Assembly (NCBI GenBank): GCA_008080615.1
Contig: VIKJ01000118.1
Coordinates: 3,971-9,882, forward strand
Reading direction: 5' to 3'
From: Chitinophagaceae bacterium
GTDB lineage: Bacteria; Bacteroidota; Bacteroidia; Chitinophagales; Chitinophagaceae
DNA: 5,912 nt
Positions 1 through 5,912 of this stretch are shown in pieces. The position numbers and the translations under genes were made by a program. A model generated the notes under the pieces. It was not told the DNA's origin. It did not search any database and saw nothing but the letters and a program-made list of their open reading frames with translations. Within the stretch, counting starts at the first letter, position 1. Each line of letters starts with the position of its first letter.

Positions 1-674
1 CCCGGTTAAAACTACAGGCAGGATGGGTTGGCTATTTTAATAAAAATACCTATCGTTTCTTGGCAGGATATAATCCCTGGATTGGTTCTCTTTCTCAATT
101 GGCCAATACCCGCATTAGAGAACAATACATTGGTTTAAAAGGAATTGCTGGCAATCATATTGCATACAATGCAAGGGTTTCATTCATGAAAATGAATAAT
201 CAACCGCTCTTTATTAATGATGGGGTAGATGGTAAAACATTTATCACCCTTTTTGAACCAGATATGGATGCCCTTAAAATTCATGGGGAACTGAGTTATT
301 CTGTTCAAGAAACTTTTTCCTTGATGGGGGCTGTTACAGCCACACAGTTCAATAATTTATCTGCTGGTAACCAAGCATGGGGTTTAATTCCTTTTGAAAT
401 TACCGGTTCAGCATTGTGGAAACCATTAAAAGATGTTCAGGTAAATGCAACCATTTTTTATAAAGAAGGCAGTTTGTATAGAATCAATCCTACTCAATCT
501 GGTCGCTTGTTACCCGCTGTGGATATGAATTTGGGCGGTTCATTTAGTTTAAAAAAGAACCTGAATTTATGGCTTCAAATGAATAATTTATTCAACAATA
601 TGTACCAGCGTTGGAACCAGTATCCGGTTTTTGGTTTTAATGTAATGGCAGGAGTTGTATATTCGTTTAAGTAA
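1..674 (+). CDS. Outer-membrane beta-barrel protein, TonB-dependent-receptor-like, C-terminal part (5' end outside window)
   Basis: The frame is open from the left edge (first full codon at position 3), so this is the C-terminal 223 residues of a longer protein; the TTG at position 60 is only an internal codon. The visible part is a series of alternating polar and hydrophobic segments about 10-14 residues long, rich in aromatic residues and separated by Asn/Gly-rich turns, as expected for beta-hairpins of an outer-membrane barrel. The last strands (segments ending NNLFNNMYQRW and GVVYSFK) resemble the closing strands of Bacteroidota TonB-dependent receptors, including an aromatic residue next to the C-terminus that the BAM assembly machinery normally recognises. 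No plug or carboxypeptidase-like domain is visible, because it would lie upstream. The substrate cannot be told. The next gene starts 12 bases downstream, so the two are probably co-transcribed. The barrel assignment is firm; the exact receptor family is inference. Confidence 0.7.
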   Translation, partial: RLKLQAGWVGYFNKNTYRFLAGYNPWIGSLSQLANTRIREQYIGLKGIAGNHIAYNARVSFMKMNNQPLFINDGVDGKTFITLFEPDMDALKIHGELSYSVQETFSLMGAVTATQFNNLSAGNQAWGLIPFEITGSALWKPLKDVQVNATIFYKEGSLYRINPTQSGRLLPAVDMNLGGSFSLKKNLNLWLQMNNLFNNMYQRWNQYPVFGFNVMAGVVYSFK

Positions 675-686
675 ACGAAGCAACAC

Positions 687-1274
687 ATGTATCAATACCT
701 TCATAAATACCTGGTGCTCAATCAAAAATTGAGTATCCCCGATGTAGGTAATTTAACCATTGAAACCAATGGGGCTCAGCTAGATTTAAACAACGGATTG
801 TTGTTTGCGCCTGCGCCCACTATTCAGTTTAAACAGGAACAAACCTCTTTTGCAGATAAATACTTTTTCGATTTTTTAGCAAATGAGATGGGGGTTGATG
901 AAGTAGTGGCTATCAGAAGTTTTCACGATTATTTATATAAGATAAAGGCAACCATTAATACGCCACAGGGAACTAATTTGCCTGGAATTGGGCATTTGAG
1001 AAAGGAAGAGAATGGCTATATCTTGTTTACTCCAGAAAAGAATTTACTAGAGTTAATGCCTCAGGTAAAATTATCTACGCCAGGATTTCAAATTTCTAAG
1101 AAAATTGAGGAATATACTTCAGAAGATGATCGGGAACTAACTGAGCAGGAACAGGAAGATATTCGTGAATTACTTGGTCAGGAATCTCAAGAAGCTGGCT
1201 CTGATTATTGGTGGGTTTATGCACTGATTTTATTTTTAATAGGAATGGGTGCTTTGTTATTTTATTATGTTTAG
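687..1274 (+). CDS. HU-domain (CCDC81-type) protein with a C-terminal membrane anchor
   Basis: This is a 195-residue protein. Residues 1-60 begin with a YLHKYLVLNQKLSIPDVGNL-like opening, typical of the first CCDC81-type prokaryotic HU domain. Residues about 61-120 form the second such domain (FFDFLANEMG, then SFHDYLYKIK and a NLPGIGHLRK beta turn). An acidic, Glu/Gln-rich linker follows at about 141-172, and a hydrophobic segment at 174-194 (starting DYWWVYAL) forms one membrane helix that ends the protein. With a C-terminal helix the HU domains should sit in the cytoplasm, tethered to the inner membrane. Related Bacteroidota proteins often continue after the helix into a periplasmic SPOR domain that binds denuded peptidoglycan; that part is absent here. 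HU folds bind DNA or act as protein-interaction modules, and which applies here is unknown. It lies between a barrel gene and a methyltransferase gene. The ATG at 687 places the domain start exactly at the N-terminus; no clear ribosome binding site is seen. Confidence 0.8.
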   Translation: MYQYLHKYLVLNQKLSIPDVGNLTIETNGAQLDLNNGLLFAPAPTIQFKQEQTSFADKYFFDFLANEMGVDEVVAIRSFHDYLYKIKATINTPQGTNLPGIGHLRKEENGYILFTPEKNLLELMPQVKLSTPGFQISKKIEEYTSEDDRELTEQEQEDIRELLGQESQEAGSDYWWVYALILFLIGMGALLFYYV

Positions 1275-1299
1275 GTTTTACTGAACCAATTTTATTTGA

Positions 1300-2097
1300 A
1301 TGTCTGTACTTATTCACTACAATCATTGCCCAGCCTGTAACGCCGAACAAATTCATCCTGCACTTTCTGCTATTGATTATACGGTTTCTAAACAGCCATT
1401 TGCCATTTGGCATTGTGATGGATGTTCATTTAGATTTACCCAAGATATACCTGATATCAATACAATAGGGTCCTATTATCAATCGAATAGTTATGTTTCA
1501 CACAGTGATACCAAAGAAGGGTTGATTAACCAACTGTATCATTTGGTAAGAAATTATACGCTTGGAACAAAATCAAGATTGATACAAAGGGCCAGTGCCA
1601 GGATGCAAGCCGAGAAAAATTATGGAATCAATTTAATCATACCCAATTCAATTGATCAATTAGAAAATAACTATTTCAATGCAATCACTTTGTGGCATGT
1701 ATTAGAACATGTACATGATTTGGCTGGGTATTGGCAACAGTTTAGCCGATTGATTGCTCCCAATGGCAAGTTGGTAATTGCCGTACCCAATTATACTTCA
1801 TCCGACGCAGAACATTATGGTGCATATTGGGCCGCTTATGATGTGCCCAGACATTTGTATCATTTTTCACCAGCATCAATGGAAAAGTTGGCATTGCAAC
1901 ACGGATTCCGTTTAGTAAAGTTGCAACCCATGTGGTTCGATTCTTTTTATGTAAGTATGTTGAGTGAGACTTATCAAAATGGAAAATCCAATTTATTAGC
2001 TGCATGCTGGCAGGGTTTAAAATCTAATTTTAAAGCCCTTTTCGATAATCGAGAATGCAGTTCGGTGATATATGTGTTTGAAAAAATTGCTGCTTAA
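1300..2097 (+). CDS. Zinc-ribbon class I SAM-dependent methyltransferase, lacking motif I (probable internal deletion)
   Basis: The 265-residue reading frame is intact. Residues 10-42 hold two Cys pairs (C10/C13 and C39/C42) forming an N-terminal zinc ribbon. Residues 131-140 (LWHVLEHVHD) are the conserved segment after strand 4 of UbiG-like methyltransferases. Residues 153-165 (APNGKLVIAVPNY) are the strand 5 region, and 174-190 (GAYWAAYDVPRHLYHFS) form a conserved C-terminal block. The family should also have, between about residues 97 and 104, a segment with a DxGxGxG loop that binds S-adenosylmethionine and an acidic residue ending strand 2. Here the sequence runs directly from LIQRAS into ARMQAEKNYG, so roughly 35-40 residues are missing although the frame is kept. 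Without that loop the enzyme would not be expected to bind SAM, so the protein is probably inactive, or the sequence is incomplete here. The substrate is unknown. It starts 25 bases after the HU-domain gene, and its stop codon overlaps that of the convergent cyclotransferase gene. Confidence 0.85.
   Translation: MSVLIHYNHCPACNAEQIHPALSAIDYTVSKQPFAIWHCDGCSFRFTQDIPDINTIGSYYQSNSYVSHSDTKEGLINQLYHLVRNYTLGTKSRLIQRASARMQAEKNYGINLIIPNSIDQLENNYFNAITLWHVLEHVHDLAGYWQQFSRLIAPNGKLVIAVPNYTSSDAEHYGAYWAAYDVPRHLYHFSPASMEKLALQHGFRLVKLQPMWFDSFYVSMLSETYQNGKSNLLAACWQGLKSNFKALFDNRECSSVIYVFEKIAA
2094..2097. other. Overlapping stop codons of convergent genes
   Basis: The four bases TTAA hold both stops: TAA at 2095-2097 ends the plus-strand methyltransferase and TAA (read on the minus strand over 2094-2096) ends the cyclotransferase. 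There is no intergenic space for a terminator, and I see no stable hairpin followed by a T-run within about 50 bases on either side, so transcripts from both sides must end inside the opposing gene. Confidence 0.9.
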
Positions 2098-2885
2098 TTC
2101 AATTTTATTTCGAACAAGGCTGGCCATTTTTTCCCTGTAATATAAAAAGCTTTTTTACTTGCGTCGTAGGCAATTCCATTTAATACATCCATATTTTCAT
2201 AAATAGGCGTATTGGTTTTCTGCAATAGATCAGTAAAGTCTATTTTGCCTTCAACAGCACCTGTATTGGCATTAATTTGAACAATGAAATTGGTCATGTA
2301 AATATTGGCATAAATTTTACCATCTACCCATTCTAATTCATTCAAGTTGCCTACATAGCCATTGTTATCAGATACTCCCAGCGTTTTTTCTATGTTAAAA
2401 GTTTCGGGGTTTACAAAGTATAAATTACTACCCCCCGTACTAATAATTAATTGTGTTCCATTGGTAGTAAGACCCCATCCATCAAAAGTCCAATCAAATT
2501 CTTTTTCTTTTTTAAAAGTAGTAGCATCGTATACAAATACTTTATGTTCTCTCCAAGTAAGTTGATATATTTTATTATTGAGGATGGTAATACCTTCTCC
2601 AAAATAGCTGTAGGGTAAATTTATTTTCTTTAATGCTTTTCCACTAGTTAAATCGGTTAGCATCAGTTTACTTTCACCATTTAAGCCCGTTCCTTCAAAT
2701 AGTTGATTATTATGCCAAATCAAGCCCTGTGTATAAGAAGAAGTATCGTGCGGATACACTTTTACAACTGTATAGTTTAATACAGTAGGTGTAACAGTAG
2801 TTTCATTTTCAGCTGGTTGATCATTATTCTTACAGCTAAATAACAAAACGGCAGTAAGTATAATTAAAGGATATCTAAATTTCAT
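2094..2885 (-). CDS. Glutaminyl-peptide cyclotransferase, papaya/plant type, predicted lipoprotein
   Basis: This enzyme family converts N-terminal glutamine (or glutamate) of peptides to pyroglutamate with release of ammonia (or water), and folds as a five-bladed beta-propeller. The 263-residue protein carries the family landmarks: YTQGLIW (51-57), LFEGTGLNGESKL (62-74), YFGEGITIL (94-102), YQLTWREHKVFVYD (107-120), GWGLTTNG (136-143), NLNELEWVDGKIYANIY (180-196) and DVLNGIAYD...FYITGKKWP (233-254). It looks complete. I chose the ATG at 2883-2885 rather than a TTG 13 codons upstream, because it gives a clean lipoprotein signal peptide: Met-Lys-Phe-Arg, a hydrophobic core, then LLFSC with the lipid-bearing cysteine at residue 18. 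The mature protein should therefore be membrane-anchored in the periplasm or at the surface, after a short disordered linker (about 19-35). It follows the broken oxidoreductase gene by 52 bases in the same direction. No convincing promoter was seen in that gap, so read-through from upstream is likely. Confidence 0.88.
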   Translation of the reverse strand: MKFRYPLIILTAVLLFSCKNNDQPAENETTVTPTVLNYTVVKVYPHDTSSYTQGLIWHNNQLFEGTGLNGESKLMLTDLTSGKALKKINLPYSYFGEGITILNNKIYQLTWREHKVFVYDATTFKKEKEFDWTFDGWGLTTNGTQLIISTGGSNLYFVNPETFNIEKTLGVSDNNGYVGNLNELEWVDGKIYANIYMTNFIVQINANTGAVEGKIDFTDLLQKTNTPIYENMDVLNGIAYDASKKAFYITGKKWPALFEIKLN

Positions 2886-2937
2886 ATAAACTGATTGGTA
2901 TAAAAATAAGCAAGAAATAATCAATTAAGTTGGCTGG

Positions 2938-3904
2938 TTATTGAAGTAATAAGTTGGTAACATGTTCTGCCATAATAGGAGTGAGGGCTACACCCATTCC
3001 ATTGCAGGCAATTGCAGCCACCACATTGGTTGATACAGTTTCACAAAGTGGTAATTTGTTTGGGGTAAAGCCCATAATGCCACTCCAGCTTTGTTCAATT
3101 TCAATGGGTTGATTGGTATTTAAATGCAGATGTAAAAATTCAACCAACCTGTTTCTAATGAAATCTGAACCCGTTAAATCGGTTGTTCTTTCTGCTTCAA
3201 AATCGGCATTGCGTGCGCCACCCAATAAAATTTGATCGCCAATGTTTCTCCAATAATAAAAGCCCTCATCAAAATGAAAAGTACCCTTGGTTTTTAAGCC
3301 TGCGATGGGTTTGGTAAGAATGATTTGGCCACGTGCTGGTTCAATATTTAATTGAGGTAAAACTGCGTTGGTAAATCCATTGGTACATACAACCAATTGG
3401 CCAGCTGTTAATTTTACTGGATGATTGGTTTGCAGTATTACTCCCTGATTGTTTTCATCCCATCCAGTTATTTCTATGCCATTTAATATGCGTATGCCAT
3501 TGCTGATAGCCAGCTTGGTTAATGCATTTACCAATTTGCCGCTGTGAATACCTGCTTCCAGCGGATTGTAAGCAAAGATCTAAATCAATCGCGTTGGGGT
3601 TGATAGTGCTCTTAATTTTTTCAATGCCTTTAAAGCGCATAGCTACAATCTGCAACATAGCATCCGTACCCATTTTGGCCTCGTCTGACAGTAGCTCTGT
3701 TAAACTACCAAAGCAAGCAAAACCTGCATTTCTGGTAGATGCACCTAAAGGTGAAACATGCCTTTCTAGTATGGTTATTTTTAAACTGGGCACCTGCTTT
3801 TTTAATTCTAGTGCAGTCCATAAACCCATGAGCCCGCCGCCAATAATAGCAATATCACTATCAGCATAATAGGTTTCCTTTTCCCAAAAAGAAAGCAGGC
3901 TCAT
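2938..3904 (-). pseudogene. FAD-dependent oxidoreductase (DAO family), disrupted by an internal frame-shifting deletion
   Basis: The N-terminal part, read from the ATG at 3902-3904, has a Rossmann FAD-binding site: DIAIIGGGLMG (residues 17-27, GxGxxG), then ILE ending in Glu47 for the ribose hydroxyls. The conserved GASTRNAGFACFGS block follows at 54-67. Homology stops near residue 109 (about 3578), and this frame then runs through unrelated residues to a stop at 3455. The family resumes in another frame from about 3579 with IFAYNPLEAGIHSGKLVNAL and continues to the stop at 2938. That part includes the substrate-domain strands (GFYYWRNIGDQILLGG) and the closing FAD loop (IACNGMGVALTPIMAEHV). 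Joined, the parts give about 323 residues, where I would expect about 370-380, so some 50-60 residues are missing. An intact relative would oxidise an amine or amino acid with FAD, as in glycine oxidase or gamma-glutamylputrescine oxidase; the substrate is unknown. It lies 10 bases after ychF. Either a true pseudogene or a sequence error. Confidence 0.8.
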
Positions 3905-3914
3905 TCTTTTTTCA

Positions 3915-5018
3915 TTAAACGTTAAAGCGAAAATGCATTACATCTCCATCTTTCACAATATACTCTTTGCCTTCAATACGCAAACGGCCATTGTCTCTAC
4001 AAGCAGCTTCACTACCGTATTTTACAAAATCTTCGTAAGCTATCACTTCTGCTTTAATAAATCCTTTTTCAAAATCTGTGTGAATCACACTGGCAGCTTG
4101 TGGTGCTTTCCAACCGTTGTGAATAGTCCAAGCACGCACTTCTTGAACTCCTGCAGTGAAATAGGTTTCTAGTTTCAATAATTTATAAGTAGTGCGAATT
4201 AATCGGTTCAATGCAGGCTCGGTCATTTTATATTCTTCCATGAACATCTGCTTATCATCTGCATTGTCCATTTCGGCAATCTGCGCTTCAATATTATTAC
4301 ACATAATAATTACTTCTGCACCTTCTGCTGCTGCAGCTGCTTTTAATTTATCCGAAAAAGCATTTCCTGTATGCATCGAAGCTTCGTCTACATTGGCCAC
4401 GTATAAAACAGGCTTATCTGTTAGTAAAAACAAATCAGCTACAGCTGCATTGTCTTCCTTGCTTAAGCCCATTGAATGAATGCTTTTACCAGATTCTAAA
4501 GTGGCTTTACATTTCTGCAAAATATCGAATTCTGCTTTTGCCTTGGTATCGCTACCAACACGCGCCATTTTTTCTACACGTTGCATTTTCTTTTCTACAC
4601 TCTCCAAATCTTTCAACTGCAATTCGGTTTCAATAATTTCTTTGTCGCTGATGGGGTTGATGGCTCCTTCTTCGCGCAATACATTTTCATCTTCAAAACA
4701 ACGAATCACATGAATAATGGCATCTACTTCTTTAATATTCCCTAAGAATTTATTGCCCAATCCTTCACCTTTACTTGCTCCTTTTACCAAACCAGCAATA
4801 TCTACAATCTCAATTTGAGTAGGCACTGTTCTATTGGGTTGAACCAATTCGGCCAGTTTATCCATACGAGCGTCTGGAACATCTACCAAGCCCACATTGG
4901 GCTCAATGGTACAAAAACGATAATTACTTGCTTGTGCCTTGGCACTATTACTAACTGCGTTGAATAAGGTTGATTTTCCTACATTGGGTAGTCCTACGAT
5001 GCCTGCTTGTAAAGCCAT
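3915..5018 (-). CDS. ychF: Redox-regulated ATPase/GTPase YchF (Obg family, OLA1 type)
   Basis: This is a complete 367-residue protein, matching the usual length of about 363. It is a universally conserved P-loop NTPase that binds ribosomes and is linked to stress responses and translation. Visible motifs are the P-loop GLPNVGKST (9-17), switch-region DIAGLVKGAS (73-82, with Leu where classical GTPases have the catalytic Gln, as in other HAS-NTPases), and NVDE at 209-212. The last takes the place of the guanine-specifying NKxD and is the reason YchF proteins prefer ATP. Residues about 125-185 form the charged helical coiled-coil insertion, and residues about 283-367 the TGS domain (TYFTAGVQEVRAWTI, then AASVIHTDFEKGFIKAEV). 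It has its own promoter in the 76-base gap behind the sirtuin gene and a short A-rich leader without Shine-Dalgarno sequence. The oxidoreductase remnant starts 10 bases after its stop, so the two are probably on one transcript. Confidence 0.98.
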   Translation of the reverse strand: MALQAGIVGLPNVGKSTLFNAVSNSAKAQASNYRFCTIEPNVGLVDVPDARMDKLAELVQPNRTVPTQIEIVDIAGLVKGASKGEGLGNKFLGNIKEVDAIIHVIRCFEDENVLREEGAINPISDKEIIETELQLKDLESVEKKMQRVEKMARVGSDTKAKAEFDILQKCKATLESGKSIHSMGLSKEDNAAVADLFLLTDKPVLYVANVDEASMHTGNAFSDKLKAAAAAEGAEVIIMCNNIEAQIAEMDNADDKQMFMEEYKMTEPALNRLIRTTYKLLKLETYFTAGVQEVRAWTIHNGWKAPQAASVIHTDFEKGFIKAEVIAYEDFVKYGSEAACRDNGRLRIEGKEYIVKDGDVMHFRFNV

Positions 5019-5037
5019 TTTTTTAATTTTGAAGCTG

Positions 5038-5045
5038 CAAAGGTA
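5038..5045 (-). promoter_or_regulatory. Bacteroidota-type -7 promoter element upstream of ychF
   Basis: Read on the minus strand the site is TACCTTTG, an exact match to the TAnnTTTG element used by the Bacteroidota housekeeping sigma factor. It lies in the gap between the sirtuin stop and the ychF start, 19 bases before the ATG, so a start point a few bases downstream would leave a leader of roughly 13-16 bases. That leader (AAAATTAAAAAA just before the ATG) is A-rich and has no Shine-Dalgarno sequence, which is normal for the phylum. I see no clear TTTG-type -33 element at the expected distance of about 20 bases, so the call rests on the -7 match and position. Confidence 0.6.
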
Positions 5046-5094
5046 CGAAATGAAGAATTAAGTTAAGTGGATATTCAGTTATGGCTCAATTTAG

Positions 5095-5790
5095 CTAATC
5101 AATAGATTGCAGTAGAATCGATTTCAATTTTTCCATCCCGATAGAAGCAGGGGCTTCGATGGCCGATAAATGTTGTATGTTTTTTGTTGCAGGTATATTT
5201 TTATCTACAATAAATTTAGGAATGAGGGGAGCAGCATAGTTTAATAAACCAGCTGCAGGATATACAACCAATGATGTGCCTACCACTAGAAAAATATCGG
5301 CCGTTTCAACTATTTCTGCAGCCCGTTGAATCATGGGTACATCTTCTTCGAACCAAACAATATGTGGTCTTAATTGGCCACCATCGGGGCCTACATCGCC
5401 CAATTGAATATCTCCCTTAATTTCATAAATAGCAGTATGTTGATGATCTAATACACTGCGCATTTTAAAAATCTCGCCATGCAAATGCAATACAGAACTA
5501 CTTCCAGCTCTTTCGTGTAAATCATCAATATTTTGGGTAATGATTTGTATATCAAAATGGGCTTCTAATTCAGCTAAAATAATATGCGCTTTATTGGGAA
5601 CGGCTTGCGCAACATCTTTGCGCCGCATATTGTAAAAGTCCAATACCAATTGCGGATTTTTATTCCATCCTCGGGGTGTTGCTACTTCATATACATCATA
5701 TCCCTCCCAAAGCCCATCGCTGTCTCTAAAGGTTTTTAATCCACTTTCTGCACTGATGCCCGCACCGGTTAACACCACTAATTTTTTCAT
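5095..5790 (-). CDS. cobB: Sir2-family NAD-dependent protein deacylase (class III, zinc-less)
   Basis: The 231-residue, full-length sirtuin removes acyl groups from lysine using NAD, giving nicotinamide and O-acyl-ADP-ribose, in the cytoplasm. Family motifs are GAGISAESG (9-17) and TFRD (20-23) for NAD binding, TQNIDDLHERAG (85-96), the catalytic His104 in HLHGE, and VVGTSLVVYPAAGL in the second NAD-contacting stretch. Tyr53 and Arg56 (in FYNMRR) match the pair that binds the carboxylate of succinyl- and malonyl-lysine in SIRT5 and CobB, so desuccinylase/demalonylase activity is plausible. There is not one cysteine in the protein, so the usual four-Cys zinc site is absent. My recollection is that many Bacteroidota sirtuins also lack these cysteines, so this is probably a lineage trait rather than damage. 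Its ATG is 4 bases after the stop of the EVE-domain gene, indicating co-transcription. The symbol cobB is by family likeness only. Confidence 0.94.
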   Translation of the reverse strand: MKKLVVLTGAGISAESGLKTFRDSDGLWEGYDVYEVATPRGWNKNPQLVLDFYNMRRKDVAQAVPNKAHIILAELEAHFDIQIITQNIDDLHERAGSSSVLHLHGEIFKMRSVLDHQHTAIYEIKGDIQLGDVGPDGGQLRPHIVWFEEDVPMIQRAAEIVETADIFLVVGTSLVVYPAAGLLNYAAPLIPKFIVDKNIPATKNIQHLSAIEAPASIGMEKLKSILLQSID

Positions 5791-5794
5791 ACAA

Positions 5795-5912
5795 CTATTT
5801 TTTAGCTGTGCTATAGGCCATAATGATTTCCCATTCCGCTTCGGTTACTGGTTGAACGGATAATCGGCCCATTCTCACCAATGACATATCCGTTAAGCGT
5901 TTATCTGCTTTT
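5795..5912 (-). CDS. EVE-domain protein, C-terminal end (5' part outside window)
   Basis: Only the last 38 codons are present; the frame is open to the right edge of the window and ends with TAG at 5795-5797. The visible residues read LTDMSLVRMGRLSVQPVT followed by EAEWEIIM and a short Lys-rich tail. The pattern of Leu-Val-Arg-x-x-Arg-Leu-Ser-Val-x-Pro-Val-Thr, then Glu-Trp-x-x-Ile, is the characteristic end of the EVE domain, a PUA-like fold related to YTH domains and thought to bind modified bases in DNA or RNA. Stand-alone EVE proteins are usually about 140-160 residues, so about three quarters lie outside the window. The gene sits 4 bases ahead of the sirtuin in the same direction, so they are likely one transcript; no functional link follows from that alone. 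Confidence 0.85.
   Translation of the reverse strand, partial: KADKRLTDMSLVRMGRLSVQPVTEAEWEIIMAYSTAKK

Noticed and set aside
1288..1299. TTTATTTG, close to a -7 promoter element, in front of the methyltransferase ATG
   Set aside because: The key A at the second position is missing, and a start point there would fall at or inside the coding sequence.
1096..1413. Open frame of 105 codons on the minus strand
   Set aside because: Antisense shadow of the HU-domain and methyltransferase genes, with a low-complexity composition typical of a reversed coding strand.
1208..1468. Open frame of 86 codons on the plus strand spanning the end of the HU-domain gene and the start of the methyltransferase gene
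   Set aside because: It overlaps two well-supported genes out of frame and has no recognisable protein character.
2115..2135. Possible terminator (GGCTGGCC followed by a T-run) just after the methyltransferase stop
   Set aside because: The potential stem is three base pairs with a two-base loop, which cannot form a stable hairpin; it also lies in cyclotransferase coding sequence.
2886..2937. Promoter for the cyclotransferase in the 52-base gap
   Set aside because: The gap is AT-rich but has no TAnnTTTG match with a properly spaced upstream element.
3522..3869. Open frame of 115 codons on the plus strand opposite the oxidoreductase
   Set aside because: Antisense to strongly conserved FAD-binding sequence; no motif of its own.
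4192..4713. Two long plus-strand frames opposite ychF
   Set aside because: Ser/Ala/Leu-rich shadows of the ychF coding strand.
5088..5100. Palindrome TTAGCTAA at the sirtuin stop codon
   Set aside because: Eight bases of AT-rich palindrome overlapping a stop codon are expected by chance, with no T-run and no second copy.

Overview
The window looks like chromosomal core sequence from a Bacteroidota bacterium, most likely of the Chitinophagaceae type. The base composition is AT-rich and Shine-Dalgarno sequences are largely absent. There is one good Bacteroidota-type -7 promoter element (TAnnTTTG), the end of an outer-membrane beta-barrel gene, a CCDC81-type HU-domain membrane protein and a papaya-type glutaminyl cyclase lipoprotein. 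The family-level assignment is inference from protein style, not from a database search. Genes fill almost all of the window and no intergenic stretch exceeds about 80 bases. I see no tRNA, rRNA, CRISPR array, insertion sequence, phage gene or long repeat.

The left third (1-2097) reads on the plus strand. It holds the C-terminal part of a TonB-dependent-receptor-like beta-barrel, a 195-residue protein with CCDC81-type HU domains and a C-terminal membrane anchor, and a zinc-ribbon class I SAM methyltransferase. The gaps are 12 and 25 bases, so the three are probably co-transcribed. The right two thirds (2094-5912) read on the minus strand. In transcription order they hold the end of an EVE-domain protein, a cysteine-free sirtuin-type deacylase, the universal ATPase/GTPase YchF, a broken FAD-dependent amine oxidoreductase, and the cyclotransferase lipoprotein. 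EVE-sirtuin (4-base gap) look like one unit. YchF has its own promoter and is probably transcribed with the oxidoreductase and cyclotransferase behind it. The two halves meet tail to tail, with their stop codons overlapping in a shared TTAA.

The most noteworthy observation is that two genes appear to have lost an internal block. The methyltransferase lacks, in frame, the segment that should carry the SAM-binding glycine loop (motif I). The oxidoreductase lacks roughly 50-60 residues between its N-terminal FAD-binding part and its catalytic part, and its frame is shifted at the join. The flanking ychF, sirtuin and cyclotransferase genes are full length. Either this lineage has suffered two small deletions, or the assembled sequence is missing bases. 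I found no convincing new multi-gene system; the genes here are mostly conserved housekeeping or envelope functions. The sirtuin is a lesser point of interest: it has no cysteine at all, so no zinc site, but it keeps the Tyr-x-x-Arg signature of succinyl/malonyl-lysine removing enzymes.
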